Positions 27,444 through 41,200 of a stretch of DNA of 64,000 nt are shown one piece after another; the first letter of the stretch is position 1; each line of letters starts with the position of its first letter. Source of the DNA: Crossaster papposus (lineage: Eukaryota; Echinodermata; Asteroidea; Velatida; Solasteridae); assembly GCA_037893245.1 (NCBI GenBank), contig JBAIAA010000698.1:62001-126000 (forward strand). Direction: 5' to 3'. The translations under genes and the position numbers were made by a program. The notes beneath the pieces were generated by a model, which saw only the letters and a list, made by a program, of their open reading frames with translations, had not been told where the DNA came from and ran no database searches.

Positions 27444-30400
27444 AGGGAAAGAAGTGTGCATAAGAAATATGTAAAGGGAAAGAAGTGTGCATAAGAAATA
27501 TGTAAAGGGAAAGAAGTGTGCATAAGAAATATGTAAAGGGAAAGAAGTGTGCATAAGAAATATGTAAAGGGAAAGAAGTGTGCATAAGAAATATGTAAAG
27601 GGAAAGAAGTGTGCATAAGAAATATGTAAAGGGAAAGAAGTGTGCATAAGAAATATGTAAAGGGAAAGAAGTGTGCATAAGAAATATGTAAAGGGAAAGA
27701 AGTGTGCATAAGAAATATGTAAAGGGAAAGAAGTGTGCATAAGAAATATGTAAAGGGAAAGAAGTGTGCATAAGAAATATGTAAAGGGAAAGAAGTGTGC
27801 ATAAGAAATATGTAAAGGGAAAGAAGTGTGCATAAGAAATATGTAAAGGGAAAGAAGTGTGCATAAGAAATATGTAAAGGGAAAGAAGTGTGCATAAGAA
27901 ATATGTAAAGGGAAAGAAGTGTGCATAAGAAATATGTAAAGGGAAAGAAGTGTGCATAAGAAATATGTAAAGGGAAAGAAGTGTGCATAAGAAATATGTA
28001 AAGGGAAAGAAGTGTGCATAAGAAATATGTAAAGGGAAAGAAGTGTGCATAAGAAATATGTAAAGGGAAAGAAGTGTGCATAAGAAATATGTAAAGGGAA
28101 AGAAGTGTGCATAAGAAATATGTAAAGGGAAAGAAGTGTGCATAAGAAATATGTAAAGGGAAAGAAGTGTGCATAAGAAATATGTAAAGGGAAAGAAGTG
28201 TGCATAAGAAATATGTAAAGGGAAAGAAGTGTGCATAAGAAATATGTAAAGGGAAAGAAGTGTGCATAAGAAATATGTAAAGGGAAAGAAGTGTGCATAA
28301 GAAATATGTAAAGGGAAAGAAGTGTGCATAAGAAATATGTAAAGGGAAAGAAGTGTGCATAAGAAATATGTAAAGGGAAAGAAGTGTGCATAAGAAATAT
28401 GTAAAGGGAAAGAAGTGTGCATAAGAAATATGTAAAGGGAAAGAAGTGTGCATAAGAAATATGTAAAGGGAAAGAAGTGTGCATAAGAAATATGTAAAGG
28501 GAAAGAAGTGTGCATAAGAAATATGTAAAGGGAAAGAAGTGTGCATAAGAAATATGTAAAGGGAAAGAAGTGTGCATAAGAAATATGTAAAGGGAAAGAA
28601 GTGTGCATAAGAAATATGTAAAGGGAAAGAAGTGTGCATAAGAAATATGTAAAGGGAAAGAAGTGTGCATAAGAAATATGTAAAGGGAAAGAAGTGTGCA
28701 TAAGAAATATGTAAAGGGAAAGAAGTGTGCATAAGAAATATGTAAAGGGAAAGAAGTGTGCATAAGAAATATGTAAAGGGAAAGAAGTGTGCATAAGAAA
28801 TATGTAAAGGGAAAGAAGTGTGCATAAGAAATATGTAAAGGGAAAGAAGTGTGCATAAGAAATATGTAAAGGGAAAGAAGTGTGCATAAGAAATATGTAA
28901 AGGGAAAGAAGTGTGCATAAGAAATATGTAAAGGGAAAGAAGTGTGCATAAGAAATATGTAAAGGGAAAGAAGTGTGCATAAGAAATATGTAAAGGGAAA
29001 GAAGTGTGCATAAGAAATATGTAAAGGGAAAGAAGTGTGCATAAGAAATATGTAAAGGGAAAGAAGTGTGCATAAGAAATATGTAAAGGGAAAGAAGTGT
29101 GCATAAGAAATATGTAAAGGGAAAGAAGTGTGCATAAGAAATATGTAAAGGGAAAGAAGTGTGCATAAGAAATATGTAAAGGGAAAGAAGTGTGCATAAG
29201 AAATATGTAAAGGGAAAGAAGTGTGCATAAGAAATATGTAAAGGGAAAGAAGTGTGCATAAGAAATATGTAAAGGGAAAGAAGTGTGCATAAGAAATATG
29301 TAAAGGGAAAGAAGTGTGCATAAGAAATATGTAAAGGGAAAGAAGTGTGCATAAGAAATATGTAAAGGGAAAGAAGTGTGCATAAGAAATATGTAAAGGG
29401 AAAGAAGTGTGCATAAGAAATATGTAAAGGGAAAGAAGTGTGCATAAGAAATATGTAAAGGGAAAGAAGTGTGCATAAGAAATATGTAAAGGGAAAGAAG
29501 TGTGCATAAGAAATATGTAAAGGGAAAGAAGTGTGCATAAGAAATATGTAAAGGGAAAGAAGTGTGCATAAGAAATATGTAAAGGGAAAGAAGTGTGCAT
29601 AAGAAATATGTAAAGGGAAAGAAGTGTGCATAAGAAATATGTAAAGGGAAAGAAGTGTGCATAAGAAATATGTAAAGGGAAAGAAGTGTGCATAAGAAAT
29701 ATGTAAAGGGAAAGAAGTGTGCATAAGAAATATGTAAAGGGAAAGAAGTGTGCATAAGAAATATGTAAAGGGAAAGAAGTGTGCATAAGAAATATGTAAA
29801 GGGAAAGAAGTGTGCATAAGAAATATGTAAAGGGAAAGAAGTGTGCATAAGAAATATGTAAAGGGAAAGAAGTGTGCATAAGAAATATGTAAAGGGAAAG
29901 AAGTGTGCATAAGAAATATGTAAAGGGAAAGAAGTGTGCATAAGAAATATGTAAAGGGAAAGAAGTGTGCATAAGAAATATGTAAAGGGAAAGAAGTGTG
30001 CATAAGAAATATGTAAAGGGAAAGAAGTGTGCATAAGAAATATGTAAAGGGAAAGAAGTGTGCATAAGAAATATGTAAAGGGAAAGAAGTGTGCATAAGA
30101 AATATGTAAAGGGAAAGAAGTGTGCATAAGAAATATGTAAAGGGAAAGAAGTGTGCATAAGAAATATGTAAAGGGAAAGAAGTGTGCATAAGAAATATGT
30201 AAAGGGAAAGAAGTGTGCATAAGAAATATGTAAAGGGAAAGAAGTGTGCATAAGAAATATGTAAAGGGAAAGAAGTGTGCATAAGAAATATGTAAAGGGA
30301 AAGAAGTGTGCATAAGAAATATGTAAAGGGAAAGAAGTGTGCATAAGAAATATGTAAAGGGAAAGAAGTGTGCATAAGAAATATGTAAAGGGAAAGAAGT

Positions 30401-33400
30401 GTGCATAAGAAATATGTAAAGGGAAAGAAGTGTGCATAAGAAATATGTAAAGGGAAAGAAGTGTGCATAAGAAATATGTAAAGGGAAAGAAGTGTGCATA
30501 AGAAATATGTAAAGGGAAAGAAGTGTGCATAAGAAATATGTAAAGGGAAAGAAGTGTGCATAAGAAATATGTAAAGGGAAAGAAGTGTGCATAAGAAATA
30601 TGTAAAGGGAAAGAAGTGTGCATAAGAAATATGTAAAGGGAAAGAAGTGTGCATAAGAAATATGTAAAGGGAAAGAAGTGTGCATAAGAAATATGTAAAG
30701 GGAAAGAAGTGTGCATAAGAAATATGTAAAGGGAAAGAAGTGTGCATAAGAAATATGTAAAGGGAAAGAAGTGTGCATAAGAAATATGTAAAGGGAAAGA
30801 AGTGTGCATAAGAAATATGTAAAGGGAAAGAAGTGTGCATAAGAAATATGTAAAGGGAAAGAAGTGTGCATAAGAAATATGTAAAGGGAAAGAAGTGTGC
30901 ATAAGAAATATGTAAAGGGAAAGAAGTGTGCATAAGAAATATGTAAAGGGAAAGAAGTGTGCATAAGAAATATGTAAAGGGAAAGAAGTGTGCATAAGAA
31001 ATATGTAAAGGGAAAGAAGTGTGCATAAGAAATATGTAAAGGGAAAGAAGTGTGCATAAGAAATATGTAAAGGGAAAGAAGTGTGCATAAGAAATATGTA
31101 AAGGGAAAGAAGTGTGCATAAGAAATATGTAAAGGGAAAGAAGTGTGCATAAGAAATATGTAAAGGGAAAGAAGTGTGCATAAGAAATATGTAAAGGGAA
31201 AGAAGTGTGCATAAGAAATATGTAAAGGGAAAGAAGTGTGCATAAGAAATATGTAAAGGGAAAGAAGTGTGCATAAGAAATATGTAAAGGGAAAGAAGTG
31301 TGCATAAGAAATATGTAAAGGGAAAGAAGTGTGCATAAGAAATATGTAAAGGGAAAGAAGTGTGCATAAGAAATATGTAAAGGGAAAGAAGTGTGCATAA
31401 GAAATATGTAAAGGGAAAGAAGTGTGCATAAGAAATATGTAAAGGGAAAGAAGTGTGCATAAGAAATATGTAAAGGGAAAGAAGTGTGCATAAGAAATAT
31501 GTAAAGGGAAAGAAGTGTGCATAAGAAATATGTAAAGGGAAAGAAGTGTGCATAAGAAATATGTAAAGGGAAAGAAGTGTGCATAAGAAATATGTAAAGG
31601 GAAAGAAGTGTGCATAAGAAATATGTAAAGGGAAAGAAGTGTGCATAAGAAATATGTAAAGGGAAAGAAGTGTGCATAAGAAATATGTAAAGGGAAAGAA
31701 GTGTGCATAAGAAATATGTAAAGGGAAAGAAGTGTGCATAAGAAATATGTAAAGGGAAAGAAGTGTGCATAAGAAATATGTAAAGGGAAAGAAGTGTGCA
31801 TAAGAAATATGTAAAGGGAAAGAAGTGTGCATAAGAAATATGTAAAGGGAAAGAAGTGTGCATAAGAAATATGTAAAGGGAAAGAAGTGTGCATAAGAAA
31901 TATGTAAAGGGAAAGAAGTGTGCATAAGAAATATGTAAAGGGAAAGAAGTGTGCATAAGAAATATGTAAAGGGAAAGAAGTGTGCATAAGAAATATGTAA
32001 AGGGAAAGAAGTGTGCATAAGAAATATGTAAAGGGAAAGAAGTGTGCATAAGAAATATGTAAAGGGAAAGAAGTGTGCATAAGAAATATGTAAAGGGAAA
32101 GAAGTGTGCATAAGAAATATGTAAAGGGAAAGAAGTGTGCATAAGAAATATGTAAAGGGAAAGAAGTGTGCATAAGAAATATGTAAAGGGAAAGAAGTGT
32201 GCATAAGAAATATGTAAAGGGAAAGAAGTGTGCATAAGAAATATGTAAAGGGAAAGAAGTGTGCATAAGAAATATGTAAAGGGAAAGAAGTGTGCATAAG
32301 AAATATGTAAAGGGAAAGAAGTGTGCATAAGAAATATGTAAAGGGAAAGAAGTGTGCATAAGAAATATGTAAAGGGAAAGAAGTGTGCATAAGAAATATG
32401 TAAAGGGAAAGAAGTGTGCATAAGAAATATGTAAAGGGAAAGAAGTGTGCATAAGAAATATGTAAAGGGAAAGAAGTGTGCATAAGAAATATGTAAAGGG
32501 AAAGAAGTGTGCATAAGAAATATGTAAAGGGAAAGAAGTGTGCATAAGAAATATGTAAAGGGAAAGAAGTGTGCATAAGAAATATGTAAAGGGAAAGAAG
32601 TGTGCATAAGAAATATGTAAAGGGAAAGAAGTGTGCATAAGAAATATGTAAAGGGAAAGAAGTGTGCATAAGAAATATGTAAAGGGAAAGAAGTGTGCAT
32701 AAGAAATATGTAAAGGGAAAGAAGTGTGCATAAGAAATATGTAAAGGGAAAGAAGTGTGCATAAGAAATATGTAAAGGGAAAGAAGTGTGCATAAGAAAT
32801 ATGTAAAGGGAAAGAAGTGTGCATAAGAAATATGTAAAGGGAAAGAAGTGTGCATAAGAAATATGTAAAGGGAAAGAAGTGTGCATAAGAAATATGTAAA
32901 GGGAAAGAAGTGTGCATAAGAAATATGTAAAGGGAAAGAAGTGTGCATAAGAAATATGTAAAGGGAAAGAAGTGTGCATAAGAAATATGTAAAGGGAAAG
33001 AAGTGTGCATAAGAAATATGTAAAGGGAAAGAAGTGTGCATAAGAAATATGTAAAGGGAAAGAAGTGTGCATAAGAAATATGTAAAGGGAAAGAAGTGTG
33101 CATAAGAAATATGTAAAGGGAAAGAAGTGTGCATAAGAAATATGTAAAGGGAAAGAAGTGTGCATAAGAAATATGTAAAGGGAAAGAAGTGTGCATAAGA
33201 AATATGTAAAGGGAAAGAAGTGTGCATAAGAAATATGTAAAGGGAAAGAAGTGTGCATAAGAAATATGTAAAGGGAAAGAAGTGTGCATAAGAAATATGT
33301 AAAGGGAAAGAAGTGTGCATAAGAAATATGTAAAGGGAAAGAAGTGTGCATAAGAAATATGTAAAGGGAAAGAAGTGTGCATAAGAAATATGTAAAGGGA

Positions 33401-36400
33401 AAGAAGTGTGCATAAGAAATATGTAAAGGGAAAGAAGTGTGCATAAGAAATATGTAAAGGGAAAGAAGTGTGCATAAGAAATATGTAAAGGGAAAGAAGT
33501 GTGCATAAGAAATATGTAAAGGGAAAGAAGTGTGCATAAGAAATATGTAAAGGGAAAGAAGTGTGCATAAGAAATATGTAAAGGGAAAGAAGTGTGCATA
33601 AGAAATATGTAAAGGGAAAGAAGTGTGCATAAGAAATATGTAAAGGGAAAGAAGTGTGCATAAGAAATATGTAAAGGGAAAGAAGTGTGCATAAGAAATA
33701 TGTAAAGGGAAAGAAGTGTGCATAAGAAATATGTAAAGGGAAAGAAGTGTGCATAAGAAATATGTAAAGGGAAAGAAGTGTGCATAAGAAATATGTAAAG
33801 GGAAAGAAGTGTGCATAAGAAATATGTAAAGGGAAAGAAGTGTGCATAAGAAATATGTAAAGGGAAAGAAGTGTGCATAAGAAATATGTAAAGGGAAAGA
33901 AGTGTGCATAAGAAATATGTAAAGGGAAAGAAGTGTGCATAAGAAATATGTAAAGGGAAAGAAGTGTGCATAAGAAATATGTAAAGGGAAAGAAGTGTGC
34001 ATAAGAAATATGTAAAGGGAAAGAAGTGTGCATAAGAAATATGTAAAGGGAAAGAAGTGTGCATAAGAAATATGTAAAGGGAAAGAAGTGTGCATAAGAA
34101 ATATGTAAAGGGAAAGAAGTGTGCATAAGAAATATGTAAAGGGAAAGAAGTGTGCATAAGAAATATGTAAAGGGAAAGAAGTGTGCATAAGAAATATGTA
34201 AAGGGAAAGAAGTGTGCATAAGAAATATGTAAAGGGAAAGAAGTGTGCATAAGAAATATGTAAAGGGAAAGAAGTGTGCATAAGAAATATGTAAAGGGAA
34301 AGAAGTGTGCATAAGAAATATGTAAAGGGAAAGAAGTGTGCATAAGAAATATGTAAAGGGAAAGAAGTGTGCATAAGAAATATGTAAAGGGAAAGAAGTG
34401 TGCATAAGAAATATGTAAAGGGAAAGAAGTGTGCATAAGAAATATGTAAAGGGAAAGAAGTGTGCATAAGAAATATGTAAAGGGAAAGAAGTGTGCATAA
34501 GAAATATGTAAAGGGAAAGAAGTGTGCATAAGAAATATGTAAAGGGAAAGAAGTGTGCATAAGAAATATGTAAAGGGAAAGAAGTGTGCATAAGAAATAT
34601 GTAAAGGGAAAGAAGTGTGCATAAGAAATATGTAAAGGGAAAGAAGTGTGCATAAGAAATATGTAAAGGGAAAGAAGTGTGCATAAGAAATATGTAAAGG
34701 GAAAGAAGTGTGCATAAGAAATATGTAAAGGGAAAGAAGTGTGCATAAGAAATATGTAAAGGGAAAGAAGTGTGCATAAGAAATATGTAAAGGGAAAGAA
34801 GTGTGCATAAGAAATATGTAAAGGGAAAGAAGTGTGCATAAGAAATATGTAAAGGGAAAGAAGTGTGCATAAGAAATATGTAAAGGGAAAGAAGTGTGCA
34901 TAAGAAATATGTAAAGGGAAAGAAGTGTGCATAAGAAATATGTAAAGGGAAAGAAGTGTGCATAAGAAATATGTAAAGGGAAAGAAGTGTGCATAAGAAA
35001 TATGTAAAGGGAAAGAAGTGTGCATAAGAAATATGTAAAGGGAAAGAAGTGTGCATAAGAAATATGTAAAGGGAAAGAAGTGTGCATAAGAAATATGTAA
35101 AGGGAAAGAAGTGTGCATAAGAAATATGTAAAGGGAAAGAAGTGTGCATAAGAAATATGTAAAGGGAAAGAAGTGTGCATAAGAAATATGTAAAGGGAAA
35201 GAAGTGTGCATAAGAAATATGTAAAGGGAAAGAAGTGTGCATAAGAAATATGTAAAGGGAAAGAAGTGTGCATAAGAAATATGTAAAGGGAAAGAAGTGT
35301 GCATAAGAAATATGTAAAGGGAAAGAAGTGTGCATAAGAAATATGTAAAGGGAAAGAAGTGTGCATAAGAAATATGTAAAGGGAAAGAAGTGTGCATAAG
35401 AAATATGTAAAGGGAAAGAAGTGTGCATAAGAAATATGTAAAGGGAAAGAAGTGTGCATAAGAAATATGTAAAGGGAAAGAAGTGTGCATAAGAAATATG
35501 TAAAGGGAAAGAAGTGTGCATAAGAAATATGTAAAGGGAAAGAAGTGTGCATAAGAAATATGTAAAGGGAAAGAAGTGTGCATAAGAAATATGTAAAGGG
35601 AAAGAAGTGTGCATAAGAAATATGTAAAGGGAAAGAAGTGTGCATAAGAAATATGTAAAGGGAAAGAAGTGTGCATAAGAAATATGTAAAGGGAAAGAAG
35701 TGTGCATAAGAAATATGTAAAGGGAAAGAAGTGTGCATAAGAAATATGTAAAGGGAAAGAAGTGTGCATAAGAAATATGTAAAGGGAAAGAAGTGTGCAT
35801 AAGAAATATGTAAAGGGAAAGAAGTGTGCATAAGAAATATGTAAAGGGAAAGAAGTGTGCATAAGAAATATGTAAAGGGAAAGAAGTGTGCATAAGAAAT
35901 ATGTAAAGGGAAAGAAGTGTGCATAAGAAATATGTAAAGGGAAAGAAGTGTGCATAAGAAATATGTAAAGGGAAAGAAGTGTGCATAAGAAATATGTAAA
36001 GGGAAAGAAGTGTGCATAAGAAATATGTAAAGGGAAAGAAGTGTGCATAAGAAATATGTAAAGGGAAAGAAGTGTGCATAAGAAATATGTAAAGGGAAAG
36101 AAGTGTGCATAAGAAATATGTAAAGGGAAAGAAGTGTGCATAAGAAATATGTAAAGGGAAAGAAGTGTGCATAAGAAATATGTAAAGGGAAAGAAGTGTG
36201 CATAAGAAATATGTAAAGGGAAAGAAGTGTGCATAAGAAATATGTAAAGGGAAAGAAGTGTGCATAAGAAATATGTAAAGGGAAAGAAGTGTGCATAAGA
36301 AATATGTAAAGGGAAAGAAGTGTGCATAAGAAATATGTAAAGGGAAAGAAGTGTGCATAAGAAATATGTAAAGGGAAAGAAGTGTGCATAAGAAATATGT

Positions 36401-38225
36401 AAAGGGAAAGAAGTGTGCATAAGAAATATGTAAAGGGAAAGAAGTGTGCATAAGAAATATGTAAAGGGAAAGAAGTGTGCATAAGAAATATGTAAAGGGA
36501 AAGAAGTGTGCATAAGAAATATGTAAAGGGAAAGAAGTGTGCATAAGAAATATGTAAAGGGAAAGAAGTGTGCATAAGAAATATGTAAAGGGAAAGAAGT
36601 GTGCATAAGAAATATGTAAAGGGAAAGAAGTGTGCATAAGAAATATGTAAAGGGAAAGAAGTGTGCATAAGAAATATGTAAAGGGAAAGAAGTGTGCATA
36701 AGAAATATGTAAAGGGAAAGAAGTGTGCATAAGAAATATGTAAAGGGAAAGAAGTGTGCATAAGAAATATGTAAAGGGAAAGAAGTGTGCATAAGAAATA
36801 TGTAAAGGGAAAGAAGTGTGCATAAGAAATATGTAAAGGGAAAGAAGTGTGCATAAGAAATATGTAAAGGGAAAGAAGTGTGCATAAGAAATATGTAAAG
36901 GGAAAGAAGTGTGCATAAGAAATATGTAAAGGGAAAGAAGTGTGCATAAGAAATATGTAAAGGGAAAGAAGTGTGCATAAGAAATATGTAAAGGGAAAGA
37001 AGTGTGCATAAGAAATATGTAAAGGGAAAGAAGTGTGCATAAGAAATATGTAAAGGGAAAGAAGTGTGCATAAGAAATATGTAAAGGGAAAGAAGTGTGC
37101 ATAAGAAATATGTAAAGGGAAAGAAGTGTGCATAAGAAATATGTAAAGGGAAAGAAGTGTGCATAAGAAATATGTAAAGGGAAAGAAGTGTGCATAAGAA
37201 ATATGTAAAGGGAAAGAAGTGTGCATAAGAAATATGTAAAGGGAAAGAAGTGTGCATAAGAAATATGTAAAGGGAAAGAAGTGTGCATAAGAAATATGTA
37301 AAGGGAAAGAAGTGTGCATAAGAAATATGTAAAGGGAAAGAAGTGTGCATAAGAAATATGTAAAGGGAAAGAAGTGTGCATAAGAAATATGTAAAGGGAA
37401 AGAAGTGTGCATAAGAAATATGTAAAGGGAAAGAAGTGTGCATAAGAAATATGTAAAGGGAAAGAAGTGTGCATAAGAAATATGTAAAGGGAAAGAAGTG
37501 TGCATAAGAAATATGTAAAGGGAAAGAAGTGTGCATAAGAAATATGTAAAGGGAAAGAAGTGTGCATAAGAAATATGTAAAGGGAAAGAAGTGTGCATAA
37601 GAAATATGTAAAGGGAAAGAAGTGTGCATAAGAAATATGTAAAGGGAAAGAAGTGTGCATAAGAAATATGTAAAGGGAAAGAAGTGTGCATAAGAAATAT
37701 GTAAAGGGAAAGAAGTGTGCATAAGAAATATGTAAAGGGAAAGAAGTGTGCATAAGAAATATGTAAAGGGAAAGAAGTGTGCATAAGAAATATGTAAAGG
37801 GAAAGAAGTGTGCATAAGAAATATGTAAAGGGAAAGAAGTGTGCATAAGAAATATGTAAAGGGAAAGAAGTGTGCATAAGAAATATGTAAAGGGAAAGAA
37901 GTGTGCATAAGAAATATGTAAAGGGAAAGAAGTGTGCATAAGAAATATGTAAAGGGAAAGAAGTGTGCATAAGAAATATGTAAAGGGAAAGAAGTGTGCA
38001 TAAGAAATATGTAAAGGGAAAGAAGTGTGCATAAGAAATATGTAAAGGGAAAGAAGTGTGCATAAGAAATATGTAAAGGGAAAGAAGTGTGCATAAGAAA
38101 TATGTAAAGGGAAAGAAGTGTGCATAAGAAATATGTAAAGGGAAAGAAGTGTGCATAAGAAATATGTAAAGGGAAAGAAGTGTGCATAAGAAATATGTAA
38201 AGGGAAAGAAGTGTGCATAAGAAAT

Positions 38226-38260
38226 AAAGACATGATGTCGGGACAAGCCCTCGAGTAAAT
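38226..38260 (+). repeat. Solitary 35-bp variant of the CTCGAG-bearing insert in the core
   Basis: This non-satellite segment lies between AAGAAAT and ATGTAAAG. It reads AAAGACATGATG, then TCGGGACAAGCC, then CTCGAG (38250-38255), then TAAAT. It is the same insert as the 36-bp copies beyond 50 kb, but with AAAG in place of AAAC near the start and one T fewer after CTCGAG. The missing T removes the TTA that acts as a stop on the - strand elsewhere. None of the flanking marker variants of the right-hand copies are here; units on both sides are perfect consensus. Confidence 0.9.
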
Positions 38261-41200
38261 ATGTAAAGGGAAAGAAGTGTGCATAAGAAATATGTAAAGG
38301 GAAAGAAGTGTGCATAAGAAATATGTAAAGGGAAAGAAGTGTGCATAAGAAATATGTAAAGGGAAAGAAGTGTGCATAAGAAATATGTAAAGGGAAAGAA
38401 GTGTGCATAAGAAATATGTAAAGGGAAAGAAGTGTGCATAAGAAATATGTAAAGGGAAAGAAGTGTGCATAAGAAATATGTAAAGGGAAAGAAGTGTGCA
38501 TAAGAAATATGTAAAGGGAAAGAAGTGTGCATAAGAAATATGTAAAGGGAAAGAAGTGTGCATAAGAAATATGTAAAGGGAAAGAAGTGTGCATAAGAAA
38601 TATGTAAAGGGAAAGAAGTGTGCATAAGAAATATGTAAAGGGAAAGAAGTGTGCATAAGAAATATGTAAAGGGAAAGAAGTGTGCATAAGAAATATGTAA
38701 AGGGAAAGAAGTGTGCATAAGAAATATGTAAAGGGAAAGAAGTGTGCATAAGAAATATGTAAAGGGAAAGAAGTGTGCATAAGAAATATGTAAAGGGAAA
38801 GAAGTGTGCATAAGAAATATGTAAAGGGAAAGAAGTGTGCATAAGAAATATGTAAAGGGAAAGAAGTGTGCATAAGAAATATGTAAAGGGAAAGAAGTGT
38901 GCATAAGAAATATGTAAAGGGAAAGAAGTGTGCATAAGAAATATGTAAAGGGAAAGAAGTGTGCATAAGAAATATGTAAAGGGAAAGAAGTGTGCATAAG
39001 AAATATGTAAAGGGAAAGAAGTGTGCATAAGAAATATGTAAAGGGAAAGAAGTGTGCATAAGAAATATGTAAAGGGAAAGAAGTGTGCATAAGAAATATG
39101 TAAAGGGAAAGAAGTGTGCATAAGAAATATGTAAAGGGAAAGAAGTGTGCATAAGAAATATGTAAAGGGAAAGAAGTGTGCATAAGAAATATGTAAAGGG
39201 AAAGAAGTGTGCATAAGAAATATGTAAAGGGAAAGAAGTGTGCATAAGAAATATGTAAAGGGAAAGAAGTGTGCATAAGAAATATGTAAAGGGAAAGAAG
39301 TGTGCATAAGAAATATGTAAAGGGAAAGAAGTGTGCATAAGAAATATGTAAAGGGAAAGAAGTGTGCATAAGAAATATGTAAAGGGAAAGAAGTGTGCAT
39401 AAGAAATATGTAAAGGGAAAGAAGTGTGCATAAGAAATATGTAAAGGGAAAGAAGTGTGCATAAGAAATATGTAAAGGGAAAGAAGTGTGCATAAGAAAT
39501 ATGTAAAGGGAAAGAAGTGTGCATAAGAAATATGTAAAGGGAAAGAAGTGTGCATAAGAAATATGTAAAGGGAAAGAAGTGTGCATAAGAAATATGTAAA
39601 GGGAAAGAAGTGTGCATAAGAAATATGTAAAGGGAAAGAAGTGTGCATAAGAAATATGTAAAGGGAAAGAAGTGTGCATAAGAAATATGTAAAGGGAAAG
39701 AAGTGTGCATAAGAAATATGTAAAGGGAAAGAAGTGTGCATAAGAAATATGTAAAGGGAAAGAAGTGTGCATAAGAAATATGTAAAGGGAAAGAAGTGTG
39801 CATAAGAAATATGTAAAGGGAAAGAAGTGTGCATAAGAAATATGTAAAGGGAAAGAAGTGTGCATAAGAAATATGTAAAGGGAAAGAAGTGTGCATAAGA
39901 AATATGTAAAGGGAAAGAAGTGTGCATAAGAAATATGTAAAGGGAAAGAAGTGTGCATAAGAAATATGTAAAGGGAAAGAAGTGTGCATAAGAAATATGT
40001 AAAGGGAAAGAAGTGTGCATAAGAAATATGTAAAGGGAAAGAAGTGTGCATAAGAAATATGTAAAGGGAAAGAAGTGTGCATAAGAAATATGTAAAGGGA
40101 AAGAAGTGTGCATAAGAAATATGTAAAGGGAAAGAAGTGTGCATAAGAAATATGTAAAGGGAAAGAAGTGTGCATAAGAAATATGTAAAGGGAAAGAAGT
40201 GTGCATAAGAAATATGTAAAGGGAAAGAAGTGTGCATAAGAAATATGTAAAGGGAAAGAAGTGTGCATAAGAAATATGTAAAGGGAAAGAAGTGTGCATA
40301 AGAAATATGTAAAGGGAAAGAAGTGTGCATAAGAAATATGTAAAGGGAAAGAAGTGTGCATAAGAAATATGTAAAGGGAAAGAAGTGTGCATAAGAAATA
40401 TGTAAAGGGAAAGAAGTGTGCATAAGAAATATGTAAAGGGAAAGAAGTGTGCATAAGAAATATGTAAAGGGAAAGAAGTGTGCATAAGAAATATGTAAAG
40501 GGAAAGAAGTGTGCATAAGAAATATGTAAAGGGAAAGAAGTGTGCATAAGAAATATGTAAAGGGAAAGAAGTGTGCATAAGAAATATGTAAAGGGAAAGA
40601 AGTGTGCATAAGAAATATGTAAAGGGAAAGAAGTGTGCATAAGAAATATGTAAAGGGAAAGAAGTGTGCATAAGAAATATGTAAAGGGAAAGAAGTGTGC
40701 ATAAGAAATATGTAAAGGGAAAGAAGTGTGCATAAGAAATATGTAAAGGGAAAGAAGTGTGCATAAGAAATATGTAAAGGGAAAGAAGTGTGCATAAGAA
40801 ATATGTAAAGGGAAAGAAGTGTGCATAAGAAATATGTAAAGGGAAAGAAGTGTGCATAAGAAATATGTAAAGGGAAAGAAGTGTGCATAAGAAATATGTA
40901 AAGGGAAAGAAGTGTGCATAAGAAATATGTAAAGGGAAAGAAGTGTGCATAAGAAATATGTAAAGGGAAAGAAGTGTGCATAAGAAATATGTAAAGGGAA
41001 AGAAGTGTGCATAAGAAATATGTAAAGGGAAAGAAGTGTGCATAAGAAATATGTAAAGGGAAAGAAGTGTGCATAAGAAATATGTAAAGGGAAAGAAGTG
41101 TGCATAAGAAATATGTAAAGGGAAAGAAGTGTGCATAAGAAATATGTAAAGGGAAAGAAGTGTGCATAAGAAATATGTAAAGGGAAAGAAGTGTGCATAA

